Of a DNA stretch of 16,217 nt, positions 6,781-13,711 are shown piece by piece. The DNA is from CAZIKF01 sp964539825. Its GTDB lineage: Bacteria > Muiribacteriota > UBA6191. The notes under the pieces were generated by a model. It was not told the origin of the DNA. It made no database searches and saw nothing but the letters and a program-made list of their open reading frames with translations. The translations under genes were made by a program, and so were the position numbers. How positions within the stretch are numbered: the stretch's first letter is position 1; each line of letters begins with the position of its first letter. The DNA lies in assembly GCA_964539825.1 (NCBI GenBank), contig CAZIKF010000065.1:1-16217 (forward strand), given 5' to 3'.

Positions 6781-7505
6781 GGGGAACCCTCCTTTATGGG
6801 TGTGCCTTGCAGGTCCTCGGCTCCATAAGCCACTTGAAACCGCAGGTCCTTAAACAACTCCAGCAATTCATAGAGTGAGTAAATCTGGTTGGTGTGTACG
6901 AAGCTCTCAAAGGTACCCGTACCCTTTTCTACAACGATTTGCTTCTGAGTTAGCAAACCAGATTCCGGTAAAAATGAGCGTTGAACGAAGAACAGTTTCT
7001 CTTCCAGTTCTTCCCATTCATTAAGAGAATCCAGGTCCTGGGCGAATTCCGTACTGGGAAGATCGATCACAAGGACCCCGTCTTTCGAAAGGAGTTTTCT
7101 ACAATTCTTGAGTAGGTTTGGAAGGTCTTCTCGGGGTAGAAAGCAGATTTGACCGAAACTGAGCAAAATCAATTCAAAGCCAGTTTTAAGAGGGATGTGG
7201 CGGAAGTCTGCCTGGACTCCAGGAATCTCACCCTTTTTTAGGGCTTCAAAAGAAAGATCCAGAGCCACTCCGGGAATACGTTTATGAAGCTTCAAGCTTA
7301 ATCGGCCAGTTCCCGCGCCCAGGTCAAGAAAGGGGCCGTTTTCTACCCATGTTAGTAAAAATTCAGCTTCCTCATGAGCATCAAAAAATCCTTCTGCCGT
7401 GGCCTGAAAATAGGAGCGTGTGAAGGTGGTATTATCCCACGGACCTTCATGAAATCCGGGCTCTGGAAGGGAACAGAGCTCCTGTAGGAACTCTTGAATG
7501 GACAT
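6744..7505 (-). CDS. Class I SAM-dependent methyltransferase
   Basis: This is a 253-aa soluble enzyme of the Rossmann-like class I methyltransferase fold. Motif I is FLDLGAGTGRLS (about residues 59-70, the glycine-rich SAM loop). VALDLS is the end of strand 2 with the acidic residue for the SAM ribose. ELILLSFGQICFL corresponds to motif IV, and LLSKDGVLVIDLP to the strand-5 region. This layout fits small-molecule methyltransferases of the Methyltransf_11/25 type; the substrate is unknown. I start at ATG 7505 (MSIQEF); a TTG at 7541, six bases after the upstream stop, is an alternative that adds 12 residues. Neither has a clear Shine-Dalgarno, so coupling to the STN-like gene is likely. It overlaps the downstream GAF-like gene by 37 bp. 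Confidence 0.82.
   Translation of the reverse strand: MSIQEFLQELCSLPEPGFHEGPWDNTTFTRSYFQATAEGFFDAHEEAEFLLTWVENGPFLDLGAGTGRLSLKLHKRIPGVALDLSFEALKKGEIPGVQADFRHIPLKTGFELILLSFGQICFLPREDLPNLLKNCRKLLSKDGVLVIDLPSTEFAQDLDSLNEWEELEEKLFFVQRSFLPESGLLTQKQIVVEKGTGTFESFVHTNQIYSLYELLELFKDLRFQVAYGAEDLQGTPIKEGSPWMIFVLKKTWS
6788..6794 (-). promoter_or_regulatory. Shine-Dalgarno of the GAF-like gene
   Basis: AAGGAGG on the minus strand, 7 nt before the ATG at 6780. It lies within the 3' end of the methyltransferase gene and fixes the start despite the 37-bp overlap. Confidence 0.65.
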
Positions 7506-7547
7506 AGTAGGAATTCTACAGCTAGTGAAGCGGGCAAACAAGGTGGA

Positions 7548-8087
7548 TTATTTGCTCGATTTCTCTTTGATCACGTAAATAGAGCCGTTTCGAGAGATTT
7601 CGATGGGATAGAGACGATGAAAAATAGTTAGTATTTCATGCACCGGAGTGTCATGAAAGTCTCCGCTAACACGATAGCCCGCAAGGTTTCCCGGGATAAT
7701 GAATTGTACCTGCATAGATGAGAAAAGGACTCGCAATGCCAAATCCAGCGGGGTATCCTCGAAGCGAAATGTACCTTTTGCGCTGGATTCTGTAATTCTT
7801 TGAGGCAAATTTAAGCCGCACAGGATATAGCCATGGGAGCCGACCCTTAAATGCAGATTCTCACTTTTTACGATCTTCAGCAGTTGTGTTTTCGGGGAAT
7901 TCGAAACTGGGGTCCAAAAGATCACCCTTTCTTTGAGCTCTTCACAAACACTGAGGTTAGGTACTCCCCATGTGTAGATCAGGTAGCCCAGGAAATCATG
8001 GAGGTTTTGCCCCTCTTGCTGTTTGGAAAAAACTCCCTGAACACAAAGGATCAACATCGTGAGACTAAGCAAGGGCTTAAGTTTCAT
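7548..8087 (-). CDS. Exported STN / secretin N-domain-like protein
   Basis: This is a 179-aa protein starting at ATG 8087. The frame extends to a TTG at 8126, but MKLKPLLSLTMLILCVQG is a normal Sec signal peptide. The segment from FRFEDTPLDLALRVLF through VSGDFHDTPVHEILTIF to GSIYVIKE (about residues 105-175) has the strand-helix-strand pattern of the STN/secretin-N0 domain. That domain is found at the periplasmic end of secretins, TonB receptors and FecR-type systems. The preceding part (LLKIVKSENLHLRVGSHGYIL) may be a second, divergent copy. There is no pore domain and the length is far below a secretin's 400-700 aa, so it stands alone as a periplasmic interaction domain. It is the first gene of the minus-strand four-gene run and diverges from the permease gene, only 23 bp away. 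Confidence 0.68.
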   Translation of the reverse strand: MKLKPLLSLTMLILCVQGVFSKQQEGQNLHDFLGYLIYTWGVPNLSVCEELKERVIFWTPVSNSPKTQLLKIVKSENLHLRVGSHGYILCGLNLPQRITESSAKGTFRFEDTPLDLALRVLFSSMQVQFIIPGNLAGYRVSGDFHDTPVHEILTIFHRLYPIEISRNGSIYVIKEKSSK

Positions 8088-8110
8088 ATCACTTTCAAGA
8101 CTGACTGGCG

Positions 8111-8941
8111 ATGGAATCACCGTCAAGTCAAAGAGCCATCGGAATTAAGAGAATTGCCCTGGGAGTGCCATCAGTGATCTTCGCGGGTTGTTCCCTGGTT
8201 GGCTTCTTCGCGGGATACATCTTTGCCCTGATGGGTATGGGACCTGGGATGATGATTGTCCCTACCCTACACCTTCTCTGTCGCTATGACTTAAAGAAAG
8301 CAGTAACGGGATCTTTGCTTTTACTTGTACCCGTCTCTCTTGGTTCTGCCCTTTCCCACCACTTACACTCCAACCCTTTTTCCGCGTATATACTCTGGAT
8401 TCTTCCGGGCAGCCTGATTGGAATTGACCTGGGATTGATGCTACGCAGAAGGCTATCTTCCAGGACCTTGAAGATGATTTTTTGCGTTTTTCTCGCGTTG
8501 ATCTTGATACGTCACTGGGGGCAAATTCTGGATTGGCCCCTGCCATTACCCAGCTTCGAGATCAGGTTTGAGTGGTACCATCACATCCTAATAGGGTGTC
8601 TGGCAAGCACCCTGGCGGCATCTATGGGAATAGGCGGAGGTGTTCTAATTATGACAACCTACTTTGGTGTGCTTGGATTTCCTGCCCGTGAGACCGCCGT
8701 GGCTTCAGCTTGTGTTGTCTGTCTAAATTCATGTCTGAGTAGTTACAAATCCCGTACAGAACTCTATTGGAACAAAAATCTCACCATCATATTGGGCTGT
8801 GGATTGCTGGGTGCTTTTACAGGAGGTATGACCGCTTCCCAAATTTCCGAAGATACTCTACGCTTACTGGTAGGGGGATTTCTGCTTATCGTATTCTTCA
8901 ATATGATAAGAGGATTATTAGGCCGCAAGGAAAAGAGCTGA
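8111..8941 (+). CDS. TauE/SafE family sulfite/anion exporter-like permease
   Basis: This 276-aa integral membrane protein has the two-repeat TauE/SafE architecture. The first repeat begins at about residue 25 with GFFAGYIFALMGMGPGMMIVPTL and then LKKAVTGSLLLLVPVSLGSA. The second repeats the pattern with ASMGIGGGVLIMTTYFGVLGF followed by RETAVASACVVCLNS. Roughly eight hydrophobic helices span the inner membrane. Family members move sulfite, sulfoacetate, taurine-derived anions or other organosulfur compounds; the true cargo cannot be predicted. ATG 8111 lacks a visible ribosome site; GTG codons at 8165 and 8174 are alternatives. Because the divergent gene starts at 8087, the promoters of both must overlap coding sequence. 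The esterase gene follows after 2 bp. Confidence 0.87.
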   Translation: MESPSSQRAIGIKRIALGVPSVIFAGCSLVGFFAGYIFALMGMGPGMMIVPTLHLLCRYDLKKAVTGSLLLLVPVSLGSALSHHLHSNPFSAYILWILPGSLIGIDLGLMLRRRLSSRTLKMIFCVFLALILIRHWGQILDWPLPLPSFEIRFEWYHHILIGCLASTLAASMGIGGGVLIMTTYFGVLGFPARETAVASACVVCLNSCLSSYKSRTELYWNKNLTIILGCGLLGAFTGGMTASQISEDTLRLLVGGFLLIVFFNMIRGLLGRKEKS

Positions 8942-8943
8942 AA

Positions 8944-9672
8944 ATGAGTTCAAGAGCTCTTTATGGAACTGGGCGAGATGTAAATCCCCTCGGCTTAAAA
9001 TCCTTCAAAGAGCACCAGTTTTTATTACCCAAGAAAGGAAATCCATCCCACCTTATGATCTGTTTTCATGGGCAGGGAGGGAATCTGCTGGATCTTCGCA
9101 AAGTCCGAGCGAAGCTGAAATTAGATCACTTCGCGTATCTTTTTCTCAATGCCCCTTTTGATTGCACTAAGCAAGAAGTTAAAGGTGGGTTTGAGTGGCA
9201 TGGAGCGCTCCCCTTTCATCGGCAGGGAATTCTTGCCAGTATTAAGAAACTTGAAGAGCTCCAAATTGAACTCAGTAAAAGGGGTTTTCAAACTGAAAAC
9301 ACTCTACTCACCGGTTTTTCCCAGGGAGCCGTCATTGGCCTGGAGTGGGCACTTAGAGGGAATCATCGATTCCTGGGTGTCGTATCCATTAGCGGCTGGA
9401 TTTTTGAACCCGACGAACTGGTGAACAACCTGGGTCCCTTTGGTCAAATTACCCCGGTCCTGATGACTCATGGTCCCCAGGATCAGGTGATTCATTTTGG
9501 TGAATTAAAGCAGCGTTTTGAAACCGTGGCTCCGGTCTTGTCCAATATCACCTTTCACAGCATCAATAAGGGTCATGAAATCCATAGTTCTGAATACCCC
9601 ATCATGAGGTCATGGATCATGTCCAGGCTACCCATGAAACCAGATATTACCTCCCTGGGTTTAGGAATCTAG
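8944..9672 (+). CDS. Alpha/beta hydrolase, phospholipase/carboxylesterase type
   Basis: This 242-aa protein is the size of the small carboxylesterases (Abhydrolase_2; EstB/YpfH-like). FHGQGGN (residues 41-47) supplies the oxyanion-hole strand. The nucleophile elbow is TGFSQGA with Ser126, the acid is Asp180 in HGPQDQVI, and the base is His211 in NKGHEIH, so the triad is complete. There is no signal peptide, so it acts in the cytoplasm, probably on short-chain or lysophospholipid esters. The open frame starts earlier (8767), inside the permease gene. I use the ATG at 8944, two bases after the permease stop, where the family homology begins. This arrangement implies co-transcription with the permease. 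Its last codon shares the palindrome CTAG with the stop of the opposite gene. Confidence 0.88.
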   Translation: MSSRALYGTGRDVNPLGLKSFKEHQFLLPKKGNPSHLMICFHGQGGNLLDLRKVRAKLKLDHFAYLFLNAPFDCTKQEVKGGFEWHGALPFHRQGILASIKKLEELQIELSKRGFQTENTLLTGFSQGAVIGLEWALRGNHRFLGVVSISGWIFEPDELVNNLGPFGQITPVLMTHGPQDQVIHFGELKQRFETVAPVLSNITFHSINKGHEIHSSEYPIMRSWIMSRLPMKPDITSLGLGI

Positions 9673-12404
9673 CGATAAGAATCCGGCTTGAAATAGAAAC
9701 TTGAAGACTGTGTGGCATTCAGCCAGTAACCCCTGCCAGGCTCTATCACCTCGAGTTTGCCATAAATGCGTAGGGGATGATTCCTCTCATCTAGAGGAAC
9801 TTCCGGGGGAATGTAGATCTCAAACTGGTTCTTTACCTTATTCCAACCCCATACAATCGTGAACGGCTGATTTTGGGTGCTAAAATTTTCACTGGCGAAA
9901 TAAACATCTACCGGGATTGGCTTGGTTTCCCGTGAAGAAATCAGGTTCCAGCCTGCTTTCAGTTTTATTTCCAAGGGGGTATGAGAAAAGCGTTCAAGAA
10001 ATACAGCATCTTCACCGGCCTGACCGGACTGTCCTTTCTCATACTCAAAGCGAACCATTTGTTCTCCTTCTTGAAGGAGAACTCGATGTTCGTTCCAGGA
10101 AGCTTGTCCTGAGAGCGAGAAACGCAGGGTACCATTGACCAAAAATTTGAAGCGATCCAGAATTTCTTCTGTAGATGTCTTTAGAGAAAAACCAAGAATC
10201 GCAGGCCCTGATACCGAGGTCTGGAACCAGGAACTCTGGAGGTCATCCAGTTTTCCACTTCTCAAGACGAACCGCTGATCTTGCTCACCCTCTAAAACAG
10301 CTTGAAAGGATGCATCACCTCCATGTTCAAAGACTAGACTTTGAGCCTGAAACAATTCTTCAAGGGAAATCCCTATTCCCTTTAAATCCACAAATAGGTC
10401 TGGTTCAATTTCCGCAGACGTGGGAAGGTGCATCCTTGTTATGATTTCTCCCAGGTACTTCGGCGAGAAGAGTAACTGGATTTCACAGGTGCTGGAAGGA
10501 GAAAGCTCAACCATGGAACAATTCTCTTCCACGATCTGAAATTCAGACTGCTCATTGGCTTCAATGGTGATTTCACCCATTGTTACCGGAATCTCGCCCT
10601 GGTTAGAAAGCAGCAGAGTTTCAACTCCCGAATTCTGGTTTACAGGGATACTTGAGAAGTTCACCGACGAAGAACTTAGAGTCAGGGGGGAGGAGGCGGG
10701 GGGCAGTGAAGGCTCTGGGGGCTGCTGCGGTGCAGTGAGCTCTGAAACGATGGCTCCTCTCAATTTGATATTGGTACCAAAGCTGCTGGAAGCATCAGTG
10801 ACCATCCTCAGGGTTGCCCGTCTGCTGCCCTCTCTGTGGGGATTCAGCGCCACGATAAGCTCACAGGAGTTCAGGGGGGAAAGGGAGAGTCCGAGGCACG
10901 AATTCTCTTCAATACTAAAATAGGAACGATGAAAGCCCCTGATGGAGAAAGATTTGAGCCTGATGGATTCTACCTGGTTTTCGTTAGTGAAGACCAGGGA
11001 CCGGGTAGTCTTCGCAGATGAGAGGAGGGATTCACCAAAATCCAGGATTCTGGTTGAGGGATTCAGTGCTCCTTGTGAATATTGAACCTGGTCAAGAAAC
11101 CCCCGATCAAGACCTGAGCTTTGATAGCGGTCCTTTCTATACGTCCAGGTGATTTTATGATTGCCCTGGGGAAGGACTAAGGATTGGACTTGCCAATCCA
11201 CATTTCCTGAAATCCTACTAAACCTTCTACGACCCAAATATGCAGATAAAAAATCATAATTCTCTTCTGAGGAGACTTTCCAACTGAATTTCAGCACACC
11301 CGGGCCTCGAAAGGTATTCTGGATCCAGCTTTTTTGAAAAGACTCTATTTTTGCACTGGCGGCAGCCGAATGGGAATCTGCGCTGATTTCAGTTTGGCTA
11401 ATCCAGGGCTGGGAACCACCGGTTAGAAATGGGGTATTACTATAATTCAACGCTTCGGTCAGGCTAATATTTTTTCCTTCACTCAGAATCTCTGTACTCG
11501 CAGGTTGGGAAGGAACGGATTCAGCCTCGACAGGTTCTGCTGGTTGGACTGGCTCTTGAGGCTCAACAGGTGCTTCAGGGGAAGCCTGGGTGCCGATGGT
11601 CTCCTCAATCCAATTCAAAAAGGGCAGCACCCTGGTATACACTCCTGGCTTATCCTGTCGGGCGCAGCCCTGTCCCCAGCTTACGATCCCGATCTGTCTC
11701 CAAAATGAGTTTTCGTAAATCATCAGGGGGCCGCCGCTATCACCGTAGCAAGCATCCTGTTCCAACTCCAGGTATCCGGCACAGAGCATATTGCCGCTCA
11801 CATCTCCGTTATATACTTCCCTTGAATTACAAACATTCTGTGATAGTACGGGTACCTCTGCCACTTGCAGGGTGCTGGAGCTAAACCCATCCTCGTGAAG
11901 AGCTCCCCAGCCGATGAGAGTACCTCTCCTTCCGGGAGTCTGCTGGGAGTTGTTTTGAACCAGGCCCAGGTTGGCAAAGCTAGCAGGTCGGGAAAGCTTG
12001 AGTAGAGCGAGATCAGAGTCAAGGGTTCTTCGATTATAGTTGGGATGAATATGGCTGGACACCAGTTCAAAAACCTGGGGCGTATCCAGATTCCGATTGT
12101 GAACTCCAAGATGAACCCGGACCCTTTGTAGGGTAGTAACATCTGCAACACAGTGGGCTGCAGTGAGAATCCAGCTGGCGGAAACCAGGCTTCCACCACA
12201 GGTATGGGACCAGGAGAAGCCGAATCTAGAAGTCTTTTGAATGGACGCCATAAAAGGCCAGGAGCCGGGCTGGGCTGTAACTCCACCCACAACGCGGGCA
12301 ATACCCCGCGAGGGTTCAAGCACTACCTGCGACAACTCACTCTTCGCTATTCCCTGGTTCACGGCGATAGCAACGATAAGAAATGCCAGGATTATTCTAG
12401 TCAT
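9669..12404 (-). CDS. Secreted trypsin-like S1 serine protease with Ig-like and beta-sandwich modules
   Basis: This 911-aa exoprotein has a signal peptide at 1-20, then a short propeptide ending ...GIAR|VVGGV, the classic S1 zymogen cleavage site after Arg37. The protease domain is 38-271. It has a complete triad of His84 (TAAHC), Asp131 (DSDLALL) and Ser223 (GDSGGP), pocket residue Asp217 (trypsin-like Arg/Lys preference) with the SWGQG...GVYTRV rim, and three canonical disulfide pairs (C69-C85, C192-C208, C219-C247). A Pro/Glu linker (272-310) leads to a beta-sandwich module (about 313-452), two choice-of-anchor-D/ASH-like Ig domains (about 456-555 and 580-677), a second copy of the sandwich module (678-808) and a GWNLIS...GRGYWL C-terminal domain (811-911). 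ATG 12404 with GGGGGG upstream is preferred over TTG 12419. It probably acts outside the cell. Confidence 0.93.
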   Translation of the reverse strand: MTRIILAFLIVAIAVNQGIAKSELSQVVLEPSRGIARVVGGVTAQPGSWPFMASIQKTSRFGFSWSHTCGGSLVSASWILTAAHCVADVTTLQRVRVHLGVHNRNLDTPQVFELVSSHIHPNYNRRTLDSDLALLKLSRPASFANLGLVQNNSQQTPGRRGTLIGWGALHEDGFSSSTLQVAEVPVLSQNVCNSREVYNGDVSGNMLCAGYLELEQDACYGDSGGPLMIYENSFWRQIGIVSWGQGCARQDKPGVYTRVLPFLNWIEETIGTQASPEAPVEPQEPVQPAEPVEAESVPSQPASTEILSEGKNISLTEALNYSNTPFLTGGSQPWISQTEISADSHSAAASAKIESFQKSWIQNTFRGPGVLKFSWKVSSEENYDFLSAYLGRRRFSRISGNVDWQVQSLVLPQGNHKITWTYRKDRYQSSGLDRGFLDQVQYSQGALNPSTRILDFGESLLSSAKTTRSLVFTNENQVESIRLKSFSIRGFHRSYFSIEENSCLGLSLSPLNSCELIVALNPHREGSRRATLRMVTDASSSFGTNIKLRGAIVSELTAPQQPPEPSLPPASSPLTLSSSSVNFSSIPVNQNSGVETLLLSNQGEIPVTMGEITIEANEQSEFQIVEENCSMVELSPSSTCEIQLLFSPKYLGEIITRMHLPTSAEIEPDLFVDLKGIGISLEELFQAQSLVFEHGGDASFQAVLEGEQDQRFVLRSGKLDDLQSSWFQTSVSGPAILGFSLKTSTEEILDRFKFLVNGTLRFSLSGQASWNEHRVLLQEGEQMVRFEYEKGQSGQAGEDAVFLERFSHTPLEIKLKAGWNLISSRETKPIPVDVYFASENFSTQNQPFTIVWGWNKVKNQFEIYIPPEVPLDERNHPLRIYGKLEVIEPGRGYWLNATQSSSFYFKPDSYR

Positions 12405-12411
12405 GTTCGTT

Positions 12412-12417
12412 CCCCCC
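12412..12417 (-). promoter_or_regulatory. Shine-Dalgarno-like G run of the protease gene
   Basis: GGGGGG followed by AACGAAC on the minus strand, 7 nt before ATG 12404. It favours this start over the TTG at 12419, which would lie on top of it. Confidence 0.45.
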
Positions 12418-12548
12418 AACTATCCATTTCTCCATTTGAATCGCTGAAATCCAAATGCAAAAATTCCCAAAGGAGCATTTTCGATGAGTAGATTTATGGA
12501 CGCGCAAAAATAGCTCCAATTTATTTGGATACATTCCTTAGATAGAGA

Positions 12549-12620
12549 TCCCTGCCAGATGGTTACAAAAAACTCCAAAAAATTTGCATAAATGAATAAT
12601 TTATTTCAAACGGGCAGGGA
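12549..12620. repeat. 8-bp inverted repeat bracketing an AT-rich 56-bp core
   Basis: TCCCTGCC at 12549-12556 and GGCAGGGA at 12613-12620 are perfect inverted copies. The 56 bp between them are very AT-rich with runs of A and T. It lies in the 247-bp gap 12405-12651 between the membrane-anchored hydrolase and the protease gene on the minus strand. The protease promoter, and any terminator of the hydrolase gene, should be in this gap. I see no convincing -35/-10 pair or GC-rich terminator there. Confidence 0.35.
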
Positions 12621-12651
12621 ATCGCCAGAGACGCGGAGGGTCAAAGAGCCG

Positions 12652-13680
12652 CTATTTTTGTAGGGAAATACCCAATTGCAAAGTCGCGACAAATTCCATC
12701 ACCGTGTTCTCCCAGAGCTCAGGATGGGTCTGTGCGAAGAATTTGTGTCCTACGTTAGGAAATATTTGTAAATGCTTCTGTCCGGGAATTTCACGAAAGA
12801 TATTTTGAGCCTGTTCGTGTGATACTTTGATGTCTTTTTCACCCTGTAACTGAAGCACCGGCATTTGAAGACTGCTGGCAAATTTAGCCGGGGCATGACC
12901 AAAAACATTCGTGCCGCTGAGCACGCTCATCCAGCCCACAATGAATTCGGCTAGTGGGAAAGACGGCACCTTAAGAATCAGAAAACGATTGCGCATGGTC
13001 TGAAGAAAACTATCAAAAGGACTTTCTAAAATCAGTCCATCGGGACTTATATTCTCTAAGGCAACAGCCCTCGCAATTGCTGCCGCGCCCATGGAAGAGC
13101 CAAAGAGAACCAGGGGAGTTTGCGGAAATTTCTCCCGGGCAAATTCAAAAACGCTCTTTACATCCAGCGCTTCTAAAATACCCATGGTTGTTATGGAGCC
13201 TGAAGAGCCTCCCGAGCCAGGAAAATCTACCAGGATAGAAGAGAATCCCCTCGCGTGGAGGATTTTGGCAGCGGGCAGTAGTCTTTCCTTTTTGGCGACG
13301 TAACCATGAAAGAGAATGAACAGGGCTTCGCTTTTCTCTCCAGGAATCTTCCAAAGTTGAAGTTTGCGTCCATCTTTCGAGGGAATTTCAAATTCTTCGT
13401 AGGGTAGTCCAATACTCTCTGGAGTTTTTAAGTTTTCAGGACGTGGTCTTTGGAATCCAAAGAGGAATAATCCAACCTTTTGAGCGGCGCTCATGGTTTC
13501 AAATTTCGCAGTTCGGGTTCCCTCATTATTGAACTGCATCATGGATTTGGCGTTCTGGAAACCCACGAAGAGGAGAAAAACCAGCAAGAATGCAGATGCC
13601 CAGGCCAGGAAGTGTAGACTCTTTTTGATCGCTGAAGGTTTGGCCTGGATCTCATTTTCTTGCATCACCGCACTATCCAT
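12652..13680 (-). CDS. Membrane-anchored alpha/beta hydrolase (BEM46/ABHD13-like)
   Basis: This 342-aa protein has a single N-terminal membrane helix (residues 22-41) after a charged cytosolic end, so the catalytic domain probably faces the periplasm. The hydrolase core begins at about residue 94. LFHGYVAKKE (oxyanion strand, His125-Gly126) is followed by LVDFPGSGGSSG and the nucleophile elbow LFGSSMGAA with Ser196. LQGEKDIKV supplies acid Asp283 and PNVGHKFF supplies base His312. This order matches the BEM46/ABHD12-13 and YfhR-type hydrolases, whose substrates (lipids or peptides) are mostly unknown. ATG 13680 has no strong ribosome site; ATG 13665 is an in-frame alternative. It follows the SGNH gene by 31 bp on the same strand, so the two are probably co-transcribed. 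Confidence 0.85.
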   Translation of the reverse strand: MDSAVMQENEIQAKPSAIKKSLHFLAWASAFLLVFLLFVGFQNAKSMMQFNNEGTRTAKFETMSAAQKVGLFLFGFQRPRPENLKTPESIGLPYEEFEIPSKDGRKLQLWKIPGEKSEALFILFHGYVAKKERLLPAAKILHARGFSSILVDFPGSGGSSGSITTMGILEALDVKSVFEFAREKFPQTPLVLFGSSMGAAAIARAVALENISPDGLILESPFDSFLQTMRNRFLILKVPSFPLAEFIVGWMSVLSGTNVFGHAPAKFASSLQMPVLQLQGEKDIKVSHEQAQNIFREIPGQKHLQIFPNVGHKFFAQTHPELWENTVMEFVATLQLGISLQK

Positions 13681-13711
13681 TTCAATCCATCAAGTTTAAA
13701 CCGGGTGTTTA

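Noticed and set aside
8767..8943. Longer form of the plus-strand esterase starting inside the permease gene.
   Set aside because: The extension is an out-of-frame shadow of the permease and has no hydrolase similarity; the family homology begins after ATG 8944.
11798..12319. A 173-aa minus-strand open frame inside the protease gene.
   Set aside because: It overlaps the conserved trypsin domain in another frame and is proline/leucine-rich with no recognisable domain; a shadow.
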